A DNA stretch of 48,170 nt from a virus (IMGVR_UViG_3300010158_000104:1-48170), one strand, 5' to 3'. Shown: positions 8,574 through 17,370, counted from the first letter of the stretch. Translations and numbers: made by a program. Notes: generated by a model from the letters alone, not told the origin.

Positions 8574-9247
8574 CCAAGCAAATCTAATACAATTTTTGTA
8601 CTGAAGGGGAGGTCCTGGCTCGGCAACAAGTTTTCTATCTGCGAATATAAATCATCAATAGTGGTATCGTTGAGTACAATGTGATCAATATCACCACCTA
8701 CCCATGCTGTTTCACTAGCGTGAATTCCTAATTGTTCTATTCTAGTTTTAGAAATCATCCAGTTCATATTATGGTCGCCGTCGTTCATATTAACAGCATC
8801 CTGATACCATTCGGGATCATTACCTCGCTTGATACGTACTACAATGCCGCCTGCATTATGAATAGATTGAATCTCATTAGGAAAACGTACATCACTGATA
8901 ACAATATTATCGCCTGTTTTACGCATTTTGTTTTCTACAGATGCAATCCAGATATCATCGTGGAAGCCTTTACGGCAAACTTCTGTACCCCAGTATTGTA
9001 AGACCCATCGTGGAGTTAATTTGGGCATGTTAAGACGTTCTGCCCACCATGCGTCAACTTCTTCCCTCCACGCACGGGCTTCTGCGGTGCGACCTTCTAG
9101 CAGGGTACGATCCCAACCAAATACGTTTGCGACAGCATCTTTCAGTGTATTAGCGAAACTGTCTCGCCTAAATCCATGAAAATTAACCAAATAGTCTGCG
9201 GCTGTGTCTTTTCCTGCCGATATGAATCCAACAAATCCTACAATCAT
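8570..9247 (-). CDS. 1: Deoxynucleoside monophosphate kinase, gp1-like
   Basis: A protein of 225 aa (T4 gp1 is 241 aa). The P-loop GFISAGKDT is at residues 7-15, followed by AADYL. LQYWGTEVCRKGFHDDIWI and NIVISDVRFPNEIQSI carry conserved positions of this kinase family (Q-x-x-G-T-E and D-V-R-F-x-N-E). The family phosphorylates dNMPs to dNDPs for phage DNA synthesis in the cytoplasm. The ATG at 9247 follows GGAGAG. Unlike its neighbours it has a perfect sigma70 promoter, which fits early expression by host polymerase and a metabolic rather than virion role. It lies between the zinc-finger gene and gp13. Confidence 0.85.
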   Translation of the reverse strand: MIVGFVGFISAGKDTAADYLVNFHGFRRDSFANTLKDAVANVFGWDRTLLEGRTAEARAWREEVDAWWAERLNMPKLTPRWVLQYWGTEVCRKGFHDDIWIASVENKMRKTGDNIVISDVRFPNEIQSIHNAGGIVVRIKRGNDPEWYQDAVNMNDGDHNMNWMISKTRIEQLGIHASETAWVGGDIDHIVLNDTTIDDLYSQIENLLPSQDLPFSTKIVLDLLG

Positions 9248-9274
9248 AGCATCTCTCCAAGCGTGATGCTTATA

Positions 9275-9303
9275 ATTATATTACGTACAGATTACAGTGT
9301 CAA
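9275..9303 (-). promoter_or_regulatory. Consensus sigma70 (early) promoter
   Basis: On the minus strand TTGACA (9298-9303), a 17-nt spacer (9281-9297) and TATAAT (9275-9280): all twelve bases match the bacterial consensus. Transcription should start near 9268, about 20 nt before the ATG at 9247. Confidence 0.88.
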
Positions 9304-9311
9304 TAACTGAA

Positions 9312-10070
9312 TTATCCAGTGACCCAGGTCAAGGGAGTCCCGCCCTCTTTGTAATTTACTAGATCTAACTCTAAAATATCCATTTCAGCTTTGCCTTCAG
9401 ATTTCATAGCAGTACCGTTAAGAGTAGTGCCGCCTTGCGGGCTAGCAATTTGACTGAATTTTTCACGAGCTTCTCCCAGCATGATTTTGCATGTTGCCAG
9501 TGAGTAGTCTTTTAGCCATTGATTGGCCAAGGGGTCCTGCAGCAGATTGAAATCCGGTCTATAGTTGTATAACCATACAAGGACTTCTTCCTCACTTCTA
9601 GGTCTCTGCATCAGGGTCAACTTCTTGGTTGTTTTGTTAAACGTGAAGTTGATGTCGGCTCCGAACATTTTGCCCACTTGTTTTTGGTAGCTTGCAAAGG
9701 CGTAGTAAGTGGCTAGGCCACCCATGTTCGTTGAAGTTAATAAGTATGTATTTGAATAAGCAAGGTTGAACGGCTCGAACAATGTTCCGCCTTGCCCGCC
9801 ACCTGACCTAGAACCAATGCTGCGTCTAAAAATCTGTCGAACGGCCATAACTTCTGATGGTAAAACATAGTCGTTTTTGTCAACCTCTACCATTAAAAAT
9901 CCAAAACTTTCTTCTACAGCATTGCTACTTCTTTGACGGAACTTGTTTAGGGCTCTATCAATAGCAGTATTGTAATGTGCAGGATCTAATTCTATATCGA
10001 TCATACCATCGCCCAGCATGAGCTTGCAGTAATCGATTACTTTTTGGCGTTCGTTTTCGTTCTCGGTCAT
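9312..10070 (-). CDS. 13: Neck protein, gp13-like
   Basis: A protein of 252 aa from the ATG at 10070 (MTENENERQKVIDYCKLMLG). Upstream non-ATG starts would run into the gp14 gene. The motifs YCKLMLGDGMIDIELDPAHY and ALNKFRQRSSNAVEESFGFL, then LPSEVMAVRQIFRRS near residue 75 and LANQWLKDYSLATCKIMLGE, with ILELDLVNYKEGGTPLTW at the C-terminus, follow the T4-like gp13 pattern. In T4, gp13 and gp14 form the neck that joins the head to the tail. There is no Shine-Dalgarno; CTAAATA ends 5 nt before the ATG. It is divergent from gp14. Confidence 0.8.
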   Translation of the reverse strand: MTENENERQKVIDYCKLMLGDGMIDIELDPAHYNTAIDRALNKFRQRSSNAVEESFGFLMVEVDKNDYVLPSEVMAVRQIFRRSIGSRSGGGQGGTLFEPFNLAYSNTYLLTSTNMGGLATYYAFASYQKQVGKMFGADINFTFNKTTKKLTLMQRPRSEEEVLVWLYNYRPDFNLLQDPLANQWLKDYSLATCKIMLGEAREKFSQIASPQGGTTLNGTAMKSEGKAEMDILELDLVNYKEGGTPLTWVTG

Positions 10071-10075
10071 ATCAA

Positions 10076-10091
10076 TATTTAGCGATAAATA
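10076..10091. promoter_or_regulatory. Back-to-back late promoters for gp13 and gp14
   Basis: CTAAATA on the minus strand (10076-10082) and GATAAATA on the plus strand (10084-10091) sit side by side, separated by one base. They lie 5 nt and 7 nt from the ATGs at 10070 and 10099. The whole divergent control region is 28 bp and contains no Shine-Dalgarno for either gene. Confidence 0.6.
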
Positions 10092-10098
10092 GAATACT

Positions 10099-11292
10099 AT
10101 GCCGAAACTCTCATTATACAAACCAGAAAAAGGTGCCGATTTTAGATTTATAGATCGTGCAATCTTTGAACAATTCCAAGTAGGCGGAACAGATGTCTAT
10201 CTGCACAAGTACCTGGGAGCAGTAGATCCATTAGAGGGTGAGAGTAGCCCTACCAAACCTGCCAATGTAAGTGAAAAAGGCGAGTTGGGAATACAGGATG
10301 TCTTGTTCATGGAGAACAGAGATCGTCATTATGAGCCCGATGTCTATACTATTCGTGGTATCTATACTTTACAAGATATTGATTTTAATTTAAGTCAATT
10401 TGGATTGTTTTTACAGAACGACAATATTATGATCAACTTCCACTTACGTGGTTCTGTGGATGCACTGGGACGAAAAATCATGGCAGGTGATGTAATTGAA
10501 TTGCCTCATCAGAAAGATGAATATGCGCTAGACGATGCACTAGTAGCATTAAAAAGATTTTATGTAGTAAGTGAAGTTAGTCGTCCAGCAAGCGGATATA
10601 GTGTCACATGGTATCCACATTTGGTTAGGGCCAAATGTGCTCCACTAGTCGATACACAAGAATTTAAAGAGATACTCGACCAAGATAGCGGTGCAGGAGA
10701 CGGTAGTACCCTACGTGATCTAATGTCAACATACAAAAAGAGTATTGAAATCAATGATCAAATCATTGCCCAAGCACAAGAAGATGTGGGTAAGAGTGGA
10801 TATACAACTAATCAGTTTTTTGTTATACCTACTAGAGAAGATGGAAGTGTTGATGTTGCAGATGTTAGTTCAACTAACGATGATGTTAGCATTACAGATC
10901 ATTCACTAGATGCCAGTATCGTGTTAAGGAGTCCGGACAGGGATCTGTATGTGGGCTACTTAACAGGCGACGGTATGCCACCCAATGGTGCTCCGTTTGG
11001 TCATGGAATAAGTTTTCCGTCAAATCCTACCAAAGGTCAATTTTATCTTAGAACAGATTATTTGCCTAATAGATTGTTTAGACACGACGGAAAACATTGG
11101 ATAAAATATGAAGACAATGTTAGAATGACCACTAATACATTAGGTGATGGTCAAACTACTGATCCTACTAAAGTTAGAAGAACACAAAAAGCAAGTTTTG
11201 TTAATAATACAAATACTGCAACAATTGCTGGACAAGTTATTCAAGAACGTCAGGCATTAAGTCAAGTATTGAAAGCAAAGGCAGACAACTAA
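10099..11292 (+). CDS. 14: Neck protein, gp14-like, with C-terminal extension
   Basis: A protein of 397 aa (T4 gp14 is 256 aa). Residues about 60-200 carry the gp14-like core: GIQDVLFMENRDRHYEPDVY, then IRGIYTLQDIDFNLSQFGLF, AGDVIELPHQKDEYALDDAL and KRFYVVSEVSRPASGYSVTW with YPHLVRAKCAPLVDTQEF. The C-terminal 190 residues are an extra region containing YVGYLTGDGMPPNG and GQFYLRTDYLPNRLFRHDG, a fold-like stretch often attached to phage structural proteins. It begins the plus-strand cluster gp14-gp15-Nudix, and gp15 starts one base after its stop. Role by family: neck ring for head-tail joining. There is no Shine-Dalgarno; GATAAATA ends 7 nt before the ATG. Confidence 0.78.
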   Translation: MPKLSLYKPEKGADFRFIDRAIFEQFQVGGTDVYLHKYLGAVDPLEGESSPTKPANVSEKGELGIQDVLFMENRDRHYEPDVYTIRGIYTLQDIDFNLSQFGLFLQNDNIMINFHLRGSVDALGRKIMAGDVIELPHQKDEYALDDALVALKRFYVVSEVSRPASGYSVTWYPHLVRAKCAPLVDTQEFKEILDQDSGAGDGSTLRDLMSTYKKSIEINDQIIAQAQEDVGKSGYTTNQFFVIPTREDGSVDVADVSSTNDDVSITDHSLDASIVLRSPDRDLYVGYLTGDGMPPNGAPFGHGISFPSNPTKGQFYLRTDYLPNRLFRHDGKHWIKYEDNVRMTTNTLGDGQTTDPTKVRRTQKASFVNNTNTATIAGQVIQERQALSQVLKAKADN

Positions 11293-11293
11293 A

Positions 11294-12658
11294 ATGGATT
11301 ATTTTTACGATTCGCAAATTAGGAAGTACCTAACACAATTCATGCAAATCATGAGCAACTTTGCCTATAAAGATGCTAAAGGTCAGTTAGTACGTGTACC
11401 AGTTCGCTATGGAGACATGAGCAGACAAGTCAGTCAGATACTTAAAAAGAATAGTGAAAACGCTATTCCCAGTGCTCCGTTTATTTCCTGCTATATTAAA
11501 GATTTTCAATATGACTTAACTAGATTGCAGGACCCTACATTTGTCAGCAAGGTAAATGTAAGAGAACGTGACTTTGATGAAGTTAATAATCAATACTTAA
11601 ACACACAAGGTAATAATTATACCATTGAAAGAATTATGCCTAGCCCGTTTAAACTGGCATTTGCCTGTGACATATGGACAACAAATACAGAAATGAAATT
11701 GCAAATTATTGAGCAATTGGTAATATTTTTCAATCCTAGTTTTGAAATACAAACAACTGACAACTATATCGATTGGACCAGTTTGTCTGTTGTCACATTA
11801 GACAATGTCACATGGAGTAGTCGAACAGTTCCACAAGGTGTAACTGAAGATATTGATATTTGTTCAATGACATTTAACACACCTGTATGGATTACACCGC
11901 CAGCAAAGGTTAAGAAATTAGGAATCATTACTAAAATCATTTCTAATATATTTGCCAGTGGTGCCCAAGGAACAATTCAATCAGAATATAGCACCGTAGG
12001 TACTGCTGAAATGTTTGAAAACATCAGTCCGGATGCTACTATTACAATTACACCAGGTAATTATGATTTGCTTGTCCTAAATAATACGGCAAGATTAATT
12101 AATTCTCAACATGACACCAACGGAACAAATAGCACAGCATGGACTAGATTGTTAGATTTACATCCTGGAAAATTCAGGGCAGGATTGAGCCAATTAAGAT
12201 TTACTCAACCTGCAGGTAATGACATCATTGCCTATATTAGTTTAAACCCTAGCGATGAATTTTCAATGGCGTTGAACATTGACCCCGACACTGTTCCGGG
12301 AAATACAGTCATTGCAGGTAGAGGAACAGTTGATGCTGTAATTAATCCTGAAACATATAATCCTAAAAATATAGTAATAGGCACACGCTACTTAATTTTA
12401 GAAGATATTCACAGCACTACCGAAGATGGACCTATTGCATGGCAACAACAGAACGGTGATGGATTTAGTGCCAATGCCAACGATATTATCGAATGGTCAG
12501 GAACACAGTGGGATATTGTATTCAATTCCACTGTAGCTACAGATGTTAATTACATAACTAATTCATATACAGGTACTCAATACAAATGGAGCGACGGTTC
12601 CTGGAGTAAAAGTTATGAAGGCATCTATGATGCAAGGTTATGGCGTCTAATTCTCTAA
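11294..12658 (+). CDS. 15: Tail sheath stabiliser, gp15-like (gp3/gp15 family)
   Basis: A protein of 454 aa (T4 gp15 is 272 aa). It begins MDYFYDSQIRKYLTQFMQIM with VRVPVRYGDMSRQVSQIL, then PFISCYIKDFQYDLTRLQDP, RIMPSPFKLAFACDIWTTNT and EQLVIFFNPSFEIQTTDNY: the characteristic order in T4 gp15. In T4 a hexamer caps the tail tube and sheath and binds the neck. Residues about 220-454 are an extra beta-rich region with IWNT-like strands. The gene is directly after gp14, consistent with their joint role. Its 3' end overlaps the Nudix gene by 19 nt. Confidence 0.83.
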   Translation: MDYFYDSQIRKYLTQFMQIMSNFAYKDAKGQLVRVPVRYGDMSRQVSQILKKNSENAIPSAPFISCYIKDFQYDLTRLQDPTFVSKVNVRERDFDEVNNQYLNTQGNNYTIERIMPSPFKLAFACDIWTTNTEMKLQIIEQLVIFFNPSFEIQTTDNYIDWTSLSVVTLDNVTWSSRTVPQGVTEDIDICSMTFNTPVWITPPAKVKKLGIITKIISNIFASGAQGTIQSEYSTVGTAEMFENISPDATITITPGNYDLLVLNNTARLINSQHDTNGTNSTAWTRLLDLHPGKFRAGLSQLRFTQPAGNDIIAYISLNPSDEFSMALNIDPDTVPGNTVIAGRGTVDAVINPETYNPKNIVIGTRYLILEDIHSTTEDGPIAWQQQNGDGFSANANDIIEWSGTQWDIVFNSTVATDVNYITNSYTGTQYKWSDGSWSKSYEGIYDARLWRLIL

Positions 12659-13080
12659 ATCAAATCATTTGCAGCGGTGGTATTTTCCTTGCAAAAGACA
12701 CCAAAAGGTTCTTGTTTTTGCTAAGAACCCAGGGTAAAACTGCGGGATCTTGGGGATTAGTAGGCGGTCGCAAAGAGCCCACTGACATTACTGCATATGA
12801 TGCATTAACTAGAGAAATACAAGAAGAAGTAGGCAAGATTCCTACAATAAGAAAAACTATTCCTCTCGAATTATTTGTCAGCAACGATCAACACTTTCAA
12901 TATAACACCTATGTGCTGTTAGTTGATCGAGAATTTATCCCTACACTAAATGAGGAACATGCCGGTTATGCTTGGTGTGATTACGATAACTTTCCCAAGC
13001 CCTTACATCGGGGTGTTAAGAACTCGTTCTCAAATAAAATTATTAAAGCTAAAATTGAGCTGTTGCTAGATTTAATCTAA
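12640..13080 (+). CDS. Nudix hydrolase
   Basis: A protein of 146 aa. The Nudix box is GGRKEPTDITAYDAL followed by TREIQEEVGKI, at residues about 41-66. The REIQEEVG core is intact. The usual GE is TD, and there is one extra residue before the catalytic REIQEE. Before the box it has SGGIFLAKDTKRFLFLLRTQ, the beta-strand that precedes it in the family, and later HAGYAWCDYDNFPKPLHRG, typical of MutT-like domains. Substrate is unknown: nucleoside diphosphate derivatives are the family norm. It starts inside the end of gp15 (AAGG 4-5 nt before the ATG), so it is translationally linked to a virion gene although its role looks metabolic. Confidence 0.85.
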   Translation: MASNSLNQIICSGGIFLAKDTKRFLFLLRTQGKTAGSWGLVGGRKEPTDITAYDALTREIQEEVGKIPTIRKTIPLELFVSNDQHFQYNTYVLLVDREFIPTLNEEHAGYAWCDYDNFPKPLHRGVKNSFSNKIIKAKIELLLDLI

Positions 13081-13728
13081 CAAACTGGGATTAAATGCAT
13101 AAGTTCCAAGATGATGCAACTCTTGACTCAATGCTGTATCAACTTTAATAGTATATCCTGCGGCATTGATTTTTTGGCATAGATACATATCTTCACCCAA
13201 GAAGTCATTAGATTCTGGGCTCCACTGGAAATCAAACCAAGGCTTGCTAAGTTCTTCAAAGATACTGACTTTGGTTAATATGCACCCCATACCGATACCT
13301 TCAATAGGTACTAGGTCATCTTGCACATCAAAGGCCAACGGATTTTCCCAATCACCTATAGTTTCATAGGCAACCCCTTTGTAGGGTTTCTGTCTGCGAA
13401 CATAGTTTGCAGCAACAACAGGTTCATTATGTTTTAGCAATCTAACTGCGGTGGTTGCGGGAAATACCATATCGCTGTCTAACCATAGCGCATAGTCTGC
13501 ACCTAGTTCAACTGCTGAGGTAGCAAGTCTTTCTCGTTGGGTGAGTAATACTGTGCTGGCATCCATAAACACATGAGTGTCGATGTCGTTCATTGTATTA
13601 AATTTAACCAGCTCGGCCAGTGCAAGCGCATGGGCAGAATGCAGAGTATCCCTGCAAGGAATAAGAACTGCTAATTTACCTTTTTTACTCGACCAGCTGC
13701 TTGATGCAAATACTGATTGTTTTTTCAT
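13072..13728 (-). CDS. Glycosyltransferase-like protein (GT-A fold)
   Basis: A protein of 218 aa. GKLAVLIPCRDTLHSAHALA at residues about 16-35 is the nucleotide-sugar-binding start of GT-A enzymes. ADYALWLDSDMVFPATT at about 78-94 contains the D-x-D motif (DSD) that binds the metal and sugar nucleotide. GIGMGCILTKVSIFEELS and FLGEDMYLCQKINAAGY follow, where the ED pair is the usual catalytic-site region. A target in the virion or host glycans is possible, given the fibre genes upstream, but is inference. The start overlaps the stop of the previous gene as ATGA; the end overlaps the Nudix gene by 9 nt tail to tail. Confidence 0.75.
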   Translation of the reverse strand: MKKQSVFASSSWSSKKGKLAVLIPCRDTLHSAHALALAELVKFNTMNDIDTHVFMDASTVLLTQRERLATSAVELGADYALWLDSDMVFPATTAVRLLKHNEPVVAANYVRRQKPYKGVAYETIGDWENPLAFDVQDDLVPIEGIGMGCILTKVSIFEELSKPWFDFQWSPESNDFLGEDMYLCQKINAAGYTIKVDTALSQELHHLGTYAFNPSLLD

Positions 13729-14192
13729 GTGCCTGCGACATCCATACTAAGTGTTTCACCTTTAACAACCAATCCCTGCACGGCATTGATTAAATCTTGG
13801 GTACGTTTAGCACATAGTATAAATTCATTAGGTGACAATTTGCAAGCGGTATTCATTGTTTCGAAGTTTATTTTTCCGCCAGTTAGGATTTCAATAGCAC
13901 TGGTTCTGGCCAAATCTTCAATAAATTGATTTTTAGAGTCTTCATCAGGTCGTTCAATAAGTTCAAAACATTCTTCCTCATCAAGTTCTTCCAATAATTC
14001 TAAAAGATGCACTAGTTCCTGCTGTTCACTGACAGTGCCCTCAATTGATTGGAGTGTTTGTATTCTTGTTAAGAATGCTGCAAGTGTAGCGGGATTAGTC
14101 GTTCTGTCATAATATACAACAGTGTCTAATTCCCATTTGCTAGGGCTTGTGTTGATTTTTGATAATAGGTCTGTTATTTGTTCAGTTTTCAT
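13725..14192 (-). CDS. Acidic protein of unknown function
   Basis: A protein of 155 aa from ATG 14192 (MKTEQITDLLSKINTSPSK). A longer version from 14297 would overlap the previous gene and is rejected. The middle is highly acidic and helical (LLELLEELDEEECFELIERP). The rest looks like short helices with LTRIQTLQSIEG and CKLSPNEFILCAKRTQDLIN. There are no known catalytic motifs. It lies one base after the small 74-aa gene, and its stop overlaps the glycosyltransferase start (ATGA). A chaperone or assembly role for nearby fibre proteins is a guess from position and acidity. Confidence 0.65.
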   Translation of the reverse strand: MKTEQITDLLSKINTSPSKWELDTVVYYDRTTNPATLAAFLTRIQTLQSIEGTVSEQQELVHLLELLEELDEEECFELIERPDEDSKNQFIEDLARTSAIEILTGGKINFETMNTACKLSPNEFILCAKRTQDLINAVQGLVVKGETLSMDVAGT

Positions 14193-14193
14193 G

Positions 14194-14418
14194 TTATGCG
14201 TAAGGTCCGGTTTTGCCGCCGAATGTTGCTGAGAATTTAATTTGCGTACCAGCTGTCTGTCCAATACCGTAAGTGGCATTATTACCCAATACTGCACTTA
14301 GTTTAATGTTTTGACCACCGGCCGGAGCGTTACCAGCCGCACCCGGAGTTTGGTTAGTAAAGACTCGGTTAACTTGTCCAAATGATATCTGCGATCCTGT
14401 TGCGGGTAATGTTGCCAT
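14194..14418 (-). CDS. Small virion-type protein
   Basis: A protein of 74 aa: it begins MATLPATGSQISFGQVNRVF and contains IKLSAVLGNN and IKFSATFGGKTGPYA. The ATLPATGSQISFGQVN start resembles short phage tail-associated proteins with a SGQISF-type leader, but I cannot name the family. It follows the S74 fibre gene. AATAAATA at 14440-14447 overlaps that gene's stop codon and gives it a possible promoter of its own. Confidence 0.6.
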   Translation of the reverse strand: MATLPATGSQISFGQVNRVFTNQTPGAAGNAPAGGQNIKLSAVLGNNATYGIGQTAGTQIKFSATFGGKTGPYA

Positions 14419-14438
14419 AAGTTTTCTCTAGCGGCCTC

Positions 14439-17333
14439 CTATTTATTGGCTAGGTTTTGTAGGGCCTGCGAGATCTGATTAATTTGTTGTTGCTGATCTT
14501 TAACAGCTTCAATTAACAAGGCTACAAGCTTCTCATATTTAACCACTTTGGTTCCATCTTCTCTTGTGGCAACAATTTCTGGTAATACTGCTTCAACTTC
14601 TTGTGCTATAACTCCGATATCGTGTTTACGTACAAAATAGCCGTCCTCACCGCCACGGCTTTGCATGTGCTCATCAGTCCAGTCAAATCTAACACCCCTA
14701 ATCTGTTCTACTATACTTATAGGATTGCTGATAACATGGATATTTTCTTTAAGTCTACGGTCTGAACTGTAGTAGGCTGTGATTTCGTTAGTAGCACGTA
14801 TTTCACCAGTCGTACCACTCGGTGCTGTACCAATTCCTAAGCTAACGGCCTGTAACCCACTAGCATTTAATATCATTGGATTAGTCATTGTGACAGCACT
14901 GCCTATTGCAACAGTTTGACTAGCACCTACATACCATTGGTGCGAGTTTCCAGCTTGTGTGTATGCGGCTCTAGTTAATGCTAATCCTGATGAGCTAAAA
15001 AATGCTCCTGTGCCCGCAGTGCTTGGGTATACTCCGTAACTTAATACTGGTCCGCCACTACTATATTCTGTGCCTAATACAGTGATTGCCCCAGTTCCGT
15101 ATTGTCCCTGCATTAAAATAGAACCGTTGGTACTGGAAGCATTTCCAGCTACAATACTTCCGCTAACGTTTAATCTGTTAGTAAAACCAGTGTTTAACTG
15201 TGAAGCAGTACCTATTAATATATTTTGACTACCGTCTATATACATAGCAATTGTAGCAGACGTATATAATGACATTACATCAGTACTGTTATTATAGTTA
15301 ATTAACCCATAAGGTCCAGATGCAGAGCCTTTACTAAACAACAATCCCATGCTGTTAGTTGCTGTGTTAGCTATTTCTAAATATGCATCTGTTGCGGCTG
15401 TGTTGTTTTCTATGTATACTGATGTAAATCCACCACCACGTTTAGAAGGTAAAGATGTTGTTCCTGCACCTAATACATGGAATTTACTACTAGGTACAGA
15501 TGTGCCAATACCAACAAATCTTGTTGATGGATTAACTACAAAACTGCTAGTAGTATAGACTGTTTCGGCAGTAGCACTAGCATTATTACTATCAACAAAT
15601 GTTAGATAATGACTGGCATTGGTAATTGTTGCCACCGTTTGTACTTGAGTACTTGTACCTACTGTTGCACTGCTTACTGGAACCCAAGTTGGTGCGGCAT
15701 CGCCATTGCTTTGTAGTATTTGCCCAGCTGTGCCGTATGCAGTACCGCTAGTTCCAAAACTCACGCCGCCGTTGCTGGTAATGCGTAACTTTTCTGTGGC
15801 GGCTGCATCCATTGCTGAAGTATAAAACACCAGCCCCATTGCTCTGCCGTAAACATAAGTAGCAGGATCGGCATTGATACCGTATATACCAGATGTACTT
15901 AATCCTCCAGAACTAGTATAATCAACTGTTCTATTATTAAAAGTAATACCAGTACGAGCACCAAGAGCATTACTGGCACCGTCTGCAAGAGACTGCAATA
16001 AAATGTGATTAAGTTGAGTTGATGTTGTTAAGGCTGCAAATCTAATATCTAGTCTAGAATTTGGAGTAGTAGTACTAATACCCACGTTGCCGGTCATCGG
16101 ATTAATAACAAAACTAGCAGTAGTATACACTGGCATATATGCGTTACTAGCATTGTTAGCACTTACAAAAGTTGGATAATAACTTGCATTACCTGTTTGT
16201 TGAACTGTTCTAACGTTGTCAGCATAGGTTGCACTACCTGCACTGACACCACTAGCTGATACCCAAGTAGGCGGACTACCGGTTCCGTTAGTTTGTAATA
16301 TATATCCGCTGGTGCTAGCTGCTAAGAAAGCTGTGTTATCTGGTGAGCTTTGGTAAACAATAGACATAGCTGTTCCGCCTGCTAGGTTTACATCCATTGC
16401 CCCTTTGGTTCCGCTGACTACCTCACCTGTGATTGTGGCCGTGGTAATATAGGTAAAATAACCAGTAGTATCTTTATAACCAAAGAAACCTGTACTAGTA
16501 GAACCACTATTGTTGACCCATTTAAATGCAACACCACGATCTTTGTTATCGTCCGCAGTGGGTGCAGCATTACCAGCACCACCACCTAGCGTAATAATAG
16601 GATCTGCGATATTGGTAACTGTACTATCAACGATAGTCGTGGTACCTTGGATAGTCAAGTTGCCCGATACAACTAAATTGTTTCTTACAGTAGTAGTGCC
16701 GTTGTTACTAGCACCCATAATAATTGTAGTGGCCGCACCAGCAAAGTTAACAGTGGTTGCAGTTGTATTAATTAAATTATAAGTAGTTGCTAAAGTAGCG
16801 TGCGTACCGCCAACTTGAGTAATGGTTCCACTTAGATATAAATCGCCTCCTACACCAACACCACCTACTACTTGTAACGCACCTGTGTTAGTTGATACAG
16901 ATGCAGTTGTACCAGTCAATGTCAGTGTGTTATTATATGTAGGAGCATTTGTTCCGTTACTAACCAAAACGTTGCCCAAAGTACCTGTGCTGACAAATGC
17001 TGTAATATTTGTGGCCGATTGATAAAGTAATTGCCCGGCGGTACCACCACTGATATTTGTAGCCGATGTAATAGTTCCCAAGACTGGGCCTGCTATTGAC
17101 CCGTAAATTGTTCCGCCAACCCATAAATTGCCGCCGATGCCTGTGCCACCAATGACCTGTAGAGCACCTGTATTAGTTGCAGTTGCCTGAGTATTTCCAG
17201 TTACTAACAAACTAGTAGTGGCTGTAACATATTGAACAATACGAGTCCACGACAAGTTAGAACTGCTATAGATGTATGTTTGTCCATTCAATACGGCAGT
17301 TTGATTATTTGACGGGGATAGTGGAAAACTCAT
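14439..17333 (-). CDS. Modular tail fibre with C-terminal S74 intramolecular chaperone
   Basis: A protein of 964 aa. Residues about 30-180 contain two modules of the type GALQVxGGxGIGGxLxVGG, shared with neighbouring fibre genes. The middle is Thr/Ser/Ala-rich with strand-like repeats. The C-terminus from about residue 856 (SSDRRLKENIHVI) through GVIAQEVEAVLPEI and KVVKYEKLVALLIEAVKD is a peptidase S74 domain. In this family the Ser-Asp dyad region cleaves the chaperone off after the trimeric fibre has folded; the conserved SSDRRLKENI is present. The final 25 residues (DQQQQINQISQALQNLANK) form a coiled coil. It is likely a receptor-binding fibre. GATAAATA at 17363-17370 and AGGAT precede the ATG. 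Confidence 0.88.
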   Translation of the reverse strand: MSFPLSPSNNQTAVLNGQTYIYSSSNLSWTRIVQYVTATTSLLVTGNTQATATNTGALQVIGGTGIGGNLWVGGTIYGSIAGPVLGTITSATNISGGTAGQLLYQSATNITAFVSTGTLGNVLVSNGTNAPTYNNTLTLTGTTASVSTNTGALQVVGGVGVGGDLYLSGTITQVGGTHATLATTYNLINTTATTVNFAGAATTIIMGASNNGTTTVRNNLVVSGNLTIQGTTTIVDSTVTNIADPIITLGGGAGNAAPTADDNKDRGVAFKWVNNSGSTSTGFFGYKDTTGYFTYITTATITGEVVSGTKGAMDVNLAGGTAMSIVYQSSPDNTAFLAASTSGYILQTNGTGSPPTWVSASGVSAGSATYADNVRTVQQTGNASYYPTFVSANNASNAYMPVYTTASFVINPMTGNVGISTTTPNSRLDIRFAALTTSTQLNHILLQSLADGASNALGARTGITFNNRTVDYTSSGGLSTSGIYGINADPATYVYGRAMGLVFYTSAMDAAATEKLRITSNGGVSFGTSGTAYGTAGQILQSNGDAAPTWVPVSSATVGTSTQVQTVATITNASHYLTFVDSNNASATAETVYTTSSFVVNPSTRFVGIGTSVPSSKFHVLGAGTTSLPSKRGGGFTSVYIENNTAATDAYLEIANTATNSMGLLFSKGSASGPYGLINYNNSTDVMSLYTSATIAMYIDGSQNILIGTASQLNTGFTNRLNVSGSIVAGNASSTNGSILMQGQYGTGAITVLGTEYSSGGPVLSYGVYPSTAGTGAFFSSSGLALTRAAYTQAGNSHQWYVGASQTVAIGSAVTMTNPMILNASGLQAVSLGIGTAPSGTTGEIRATNEITAYYSSDRRLKENIHVISNPISIVEQIRGVRFDWTDEHMQSRGGEDGYFVRKHDIGVIAQEVEAVLPEIVATREDGTKVVKYEKLVALLIEAVKDQQQQINQISQALQNLANK
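14440..14447 (-). promoter_or_regulatory. Late promoter motif inside the S74 gene's stop
   Basis: AATAAATA on the minus strand is formed by the last two codons and stop (Asn-Lys-TAG) of the S74 fibre gene. It lies 21 nt before the 74-aa gene's ATG, with GGAGG directly after it. Confidence 0.5.
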
Positions 17334-17362
17334 TTATATTATCCTATTTTACAATATAGTTC

Positions 17363-17370
17363 TATTTATC
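17363..17370 (-). promoter_or_regulatory. Late promoter for the S74 fibre gene
   Basis: GATAAATA on the minus strand, 29 nt before the ATG at 17333, with AGGAT about 8 nt before the start. Confidence 0.6.

Noticed and set aside
10071-10121. gp13 start at the upstream TTG (10121)
   Set aside because: It would run into the gp14 coding region and the divergent promoters; the ATG at 10070 begins a family-like N-terminus.
14193-14297. Longer start at 14297 for the acidic 155-aa protein
   Set aside because: It would overlap the whole end of the 74-aa gene; the ATG at 14192 follows one base after that gene's stop.
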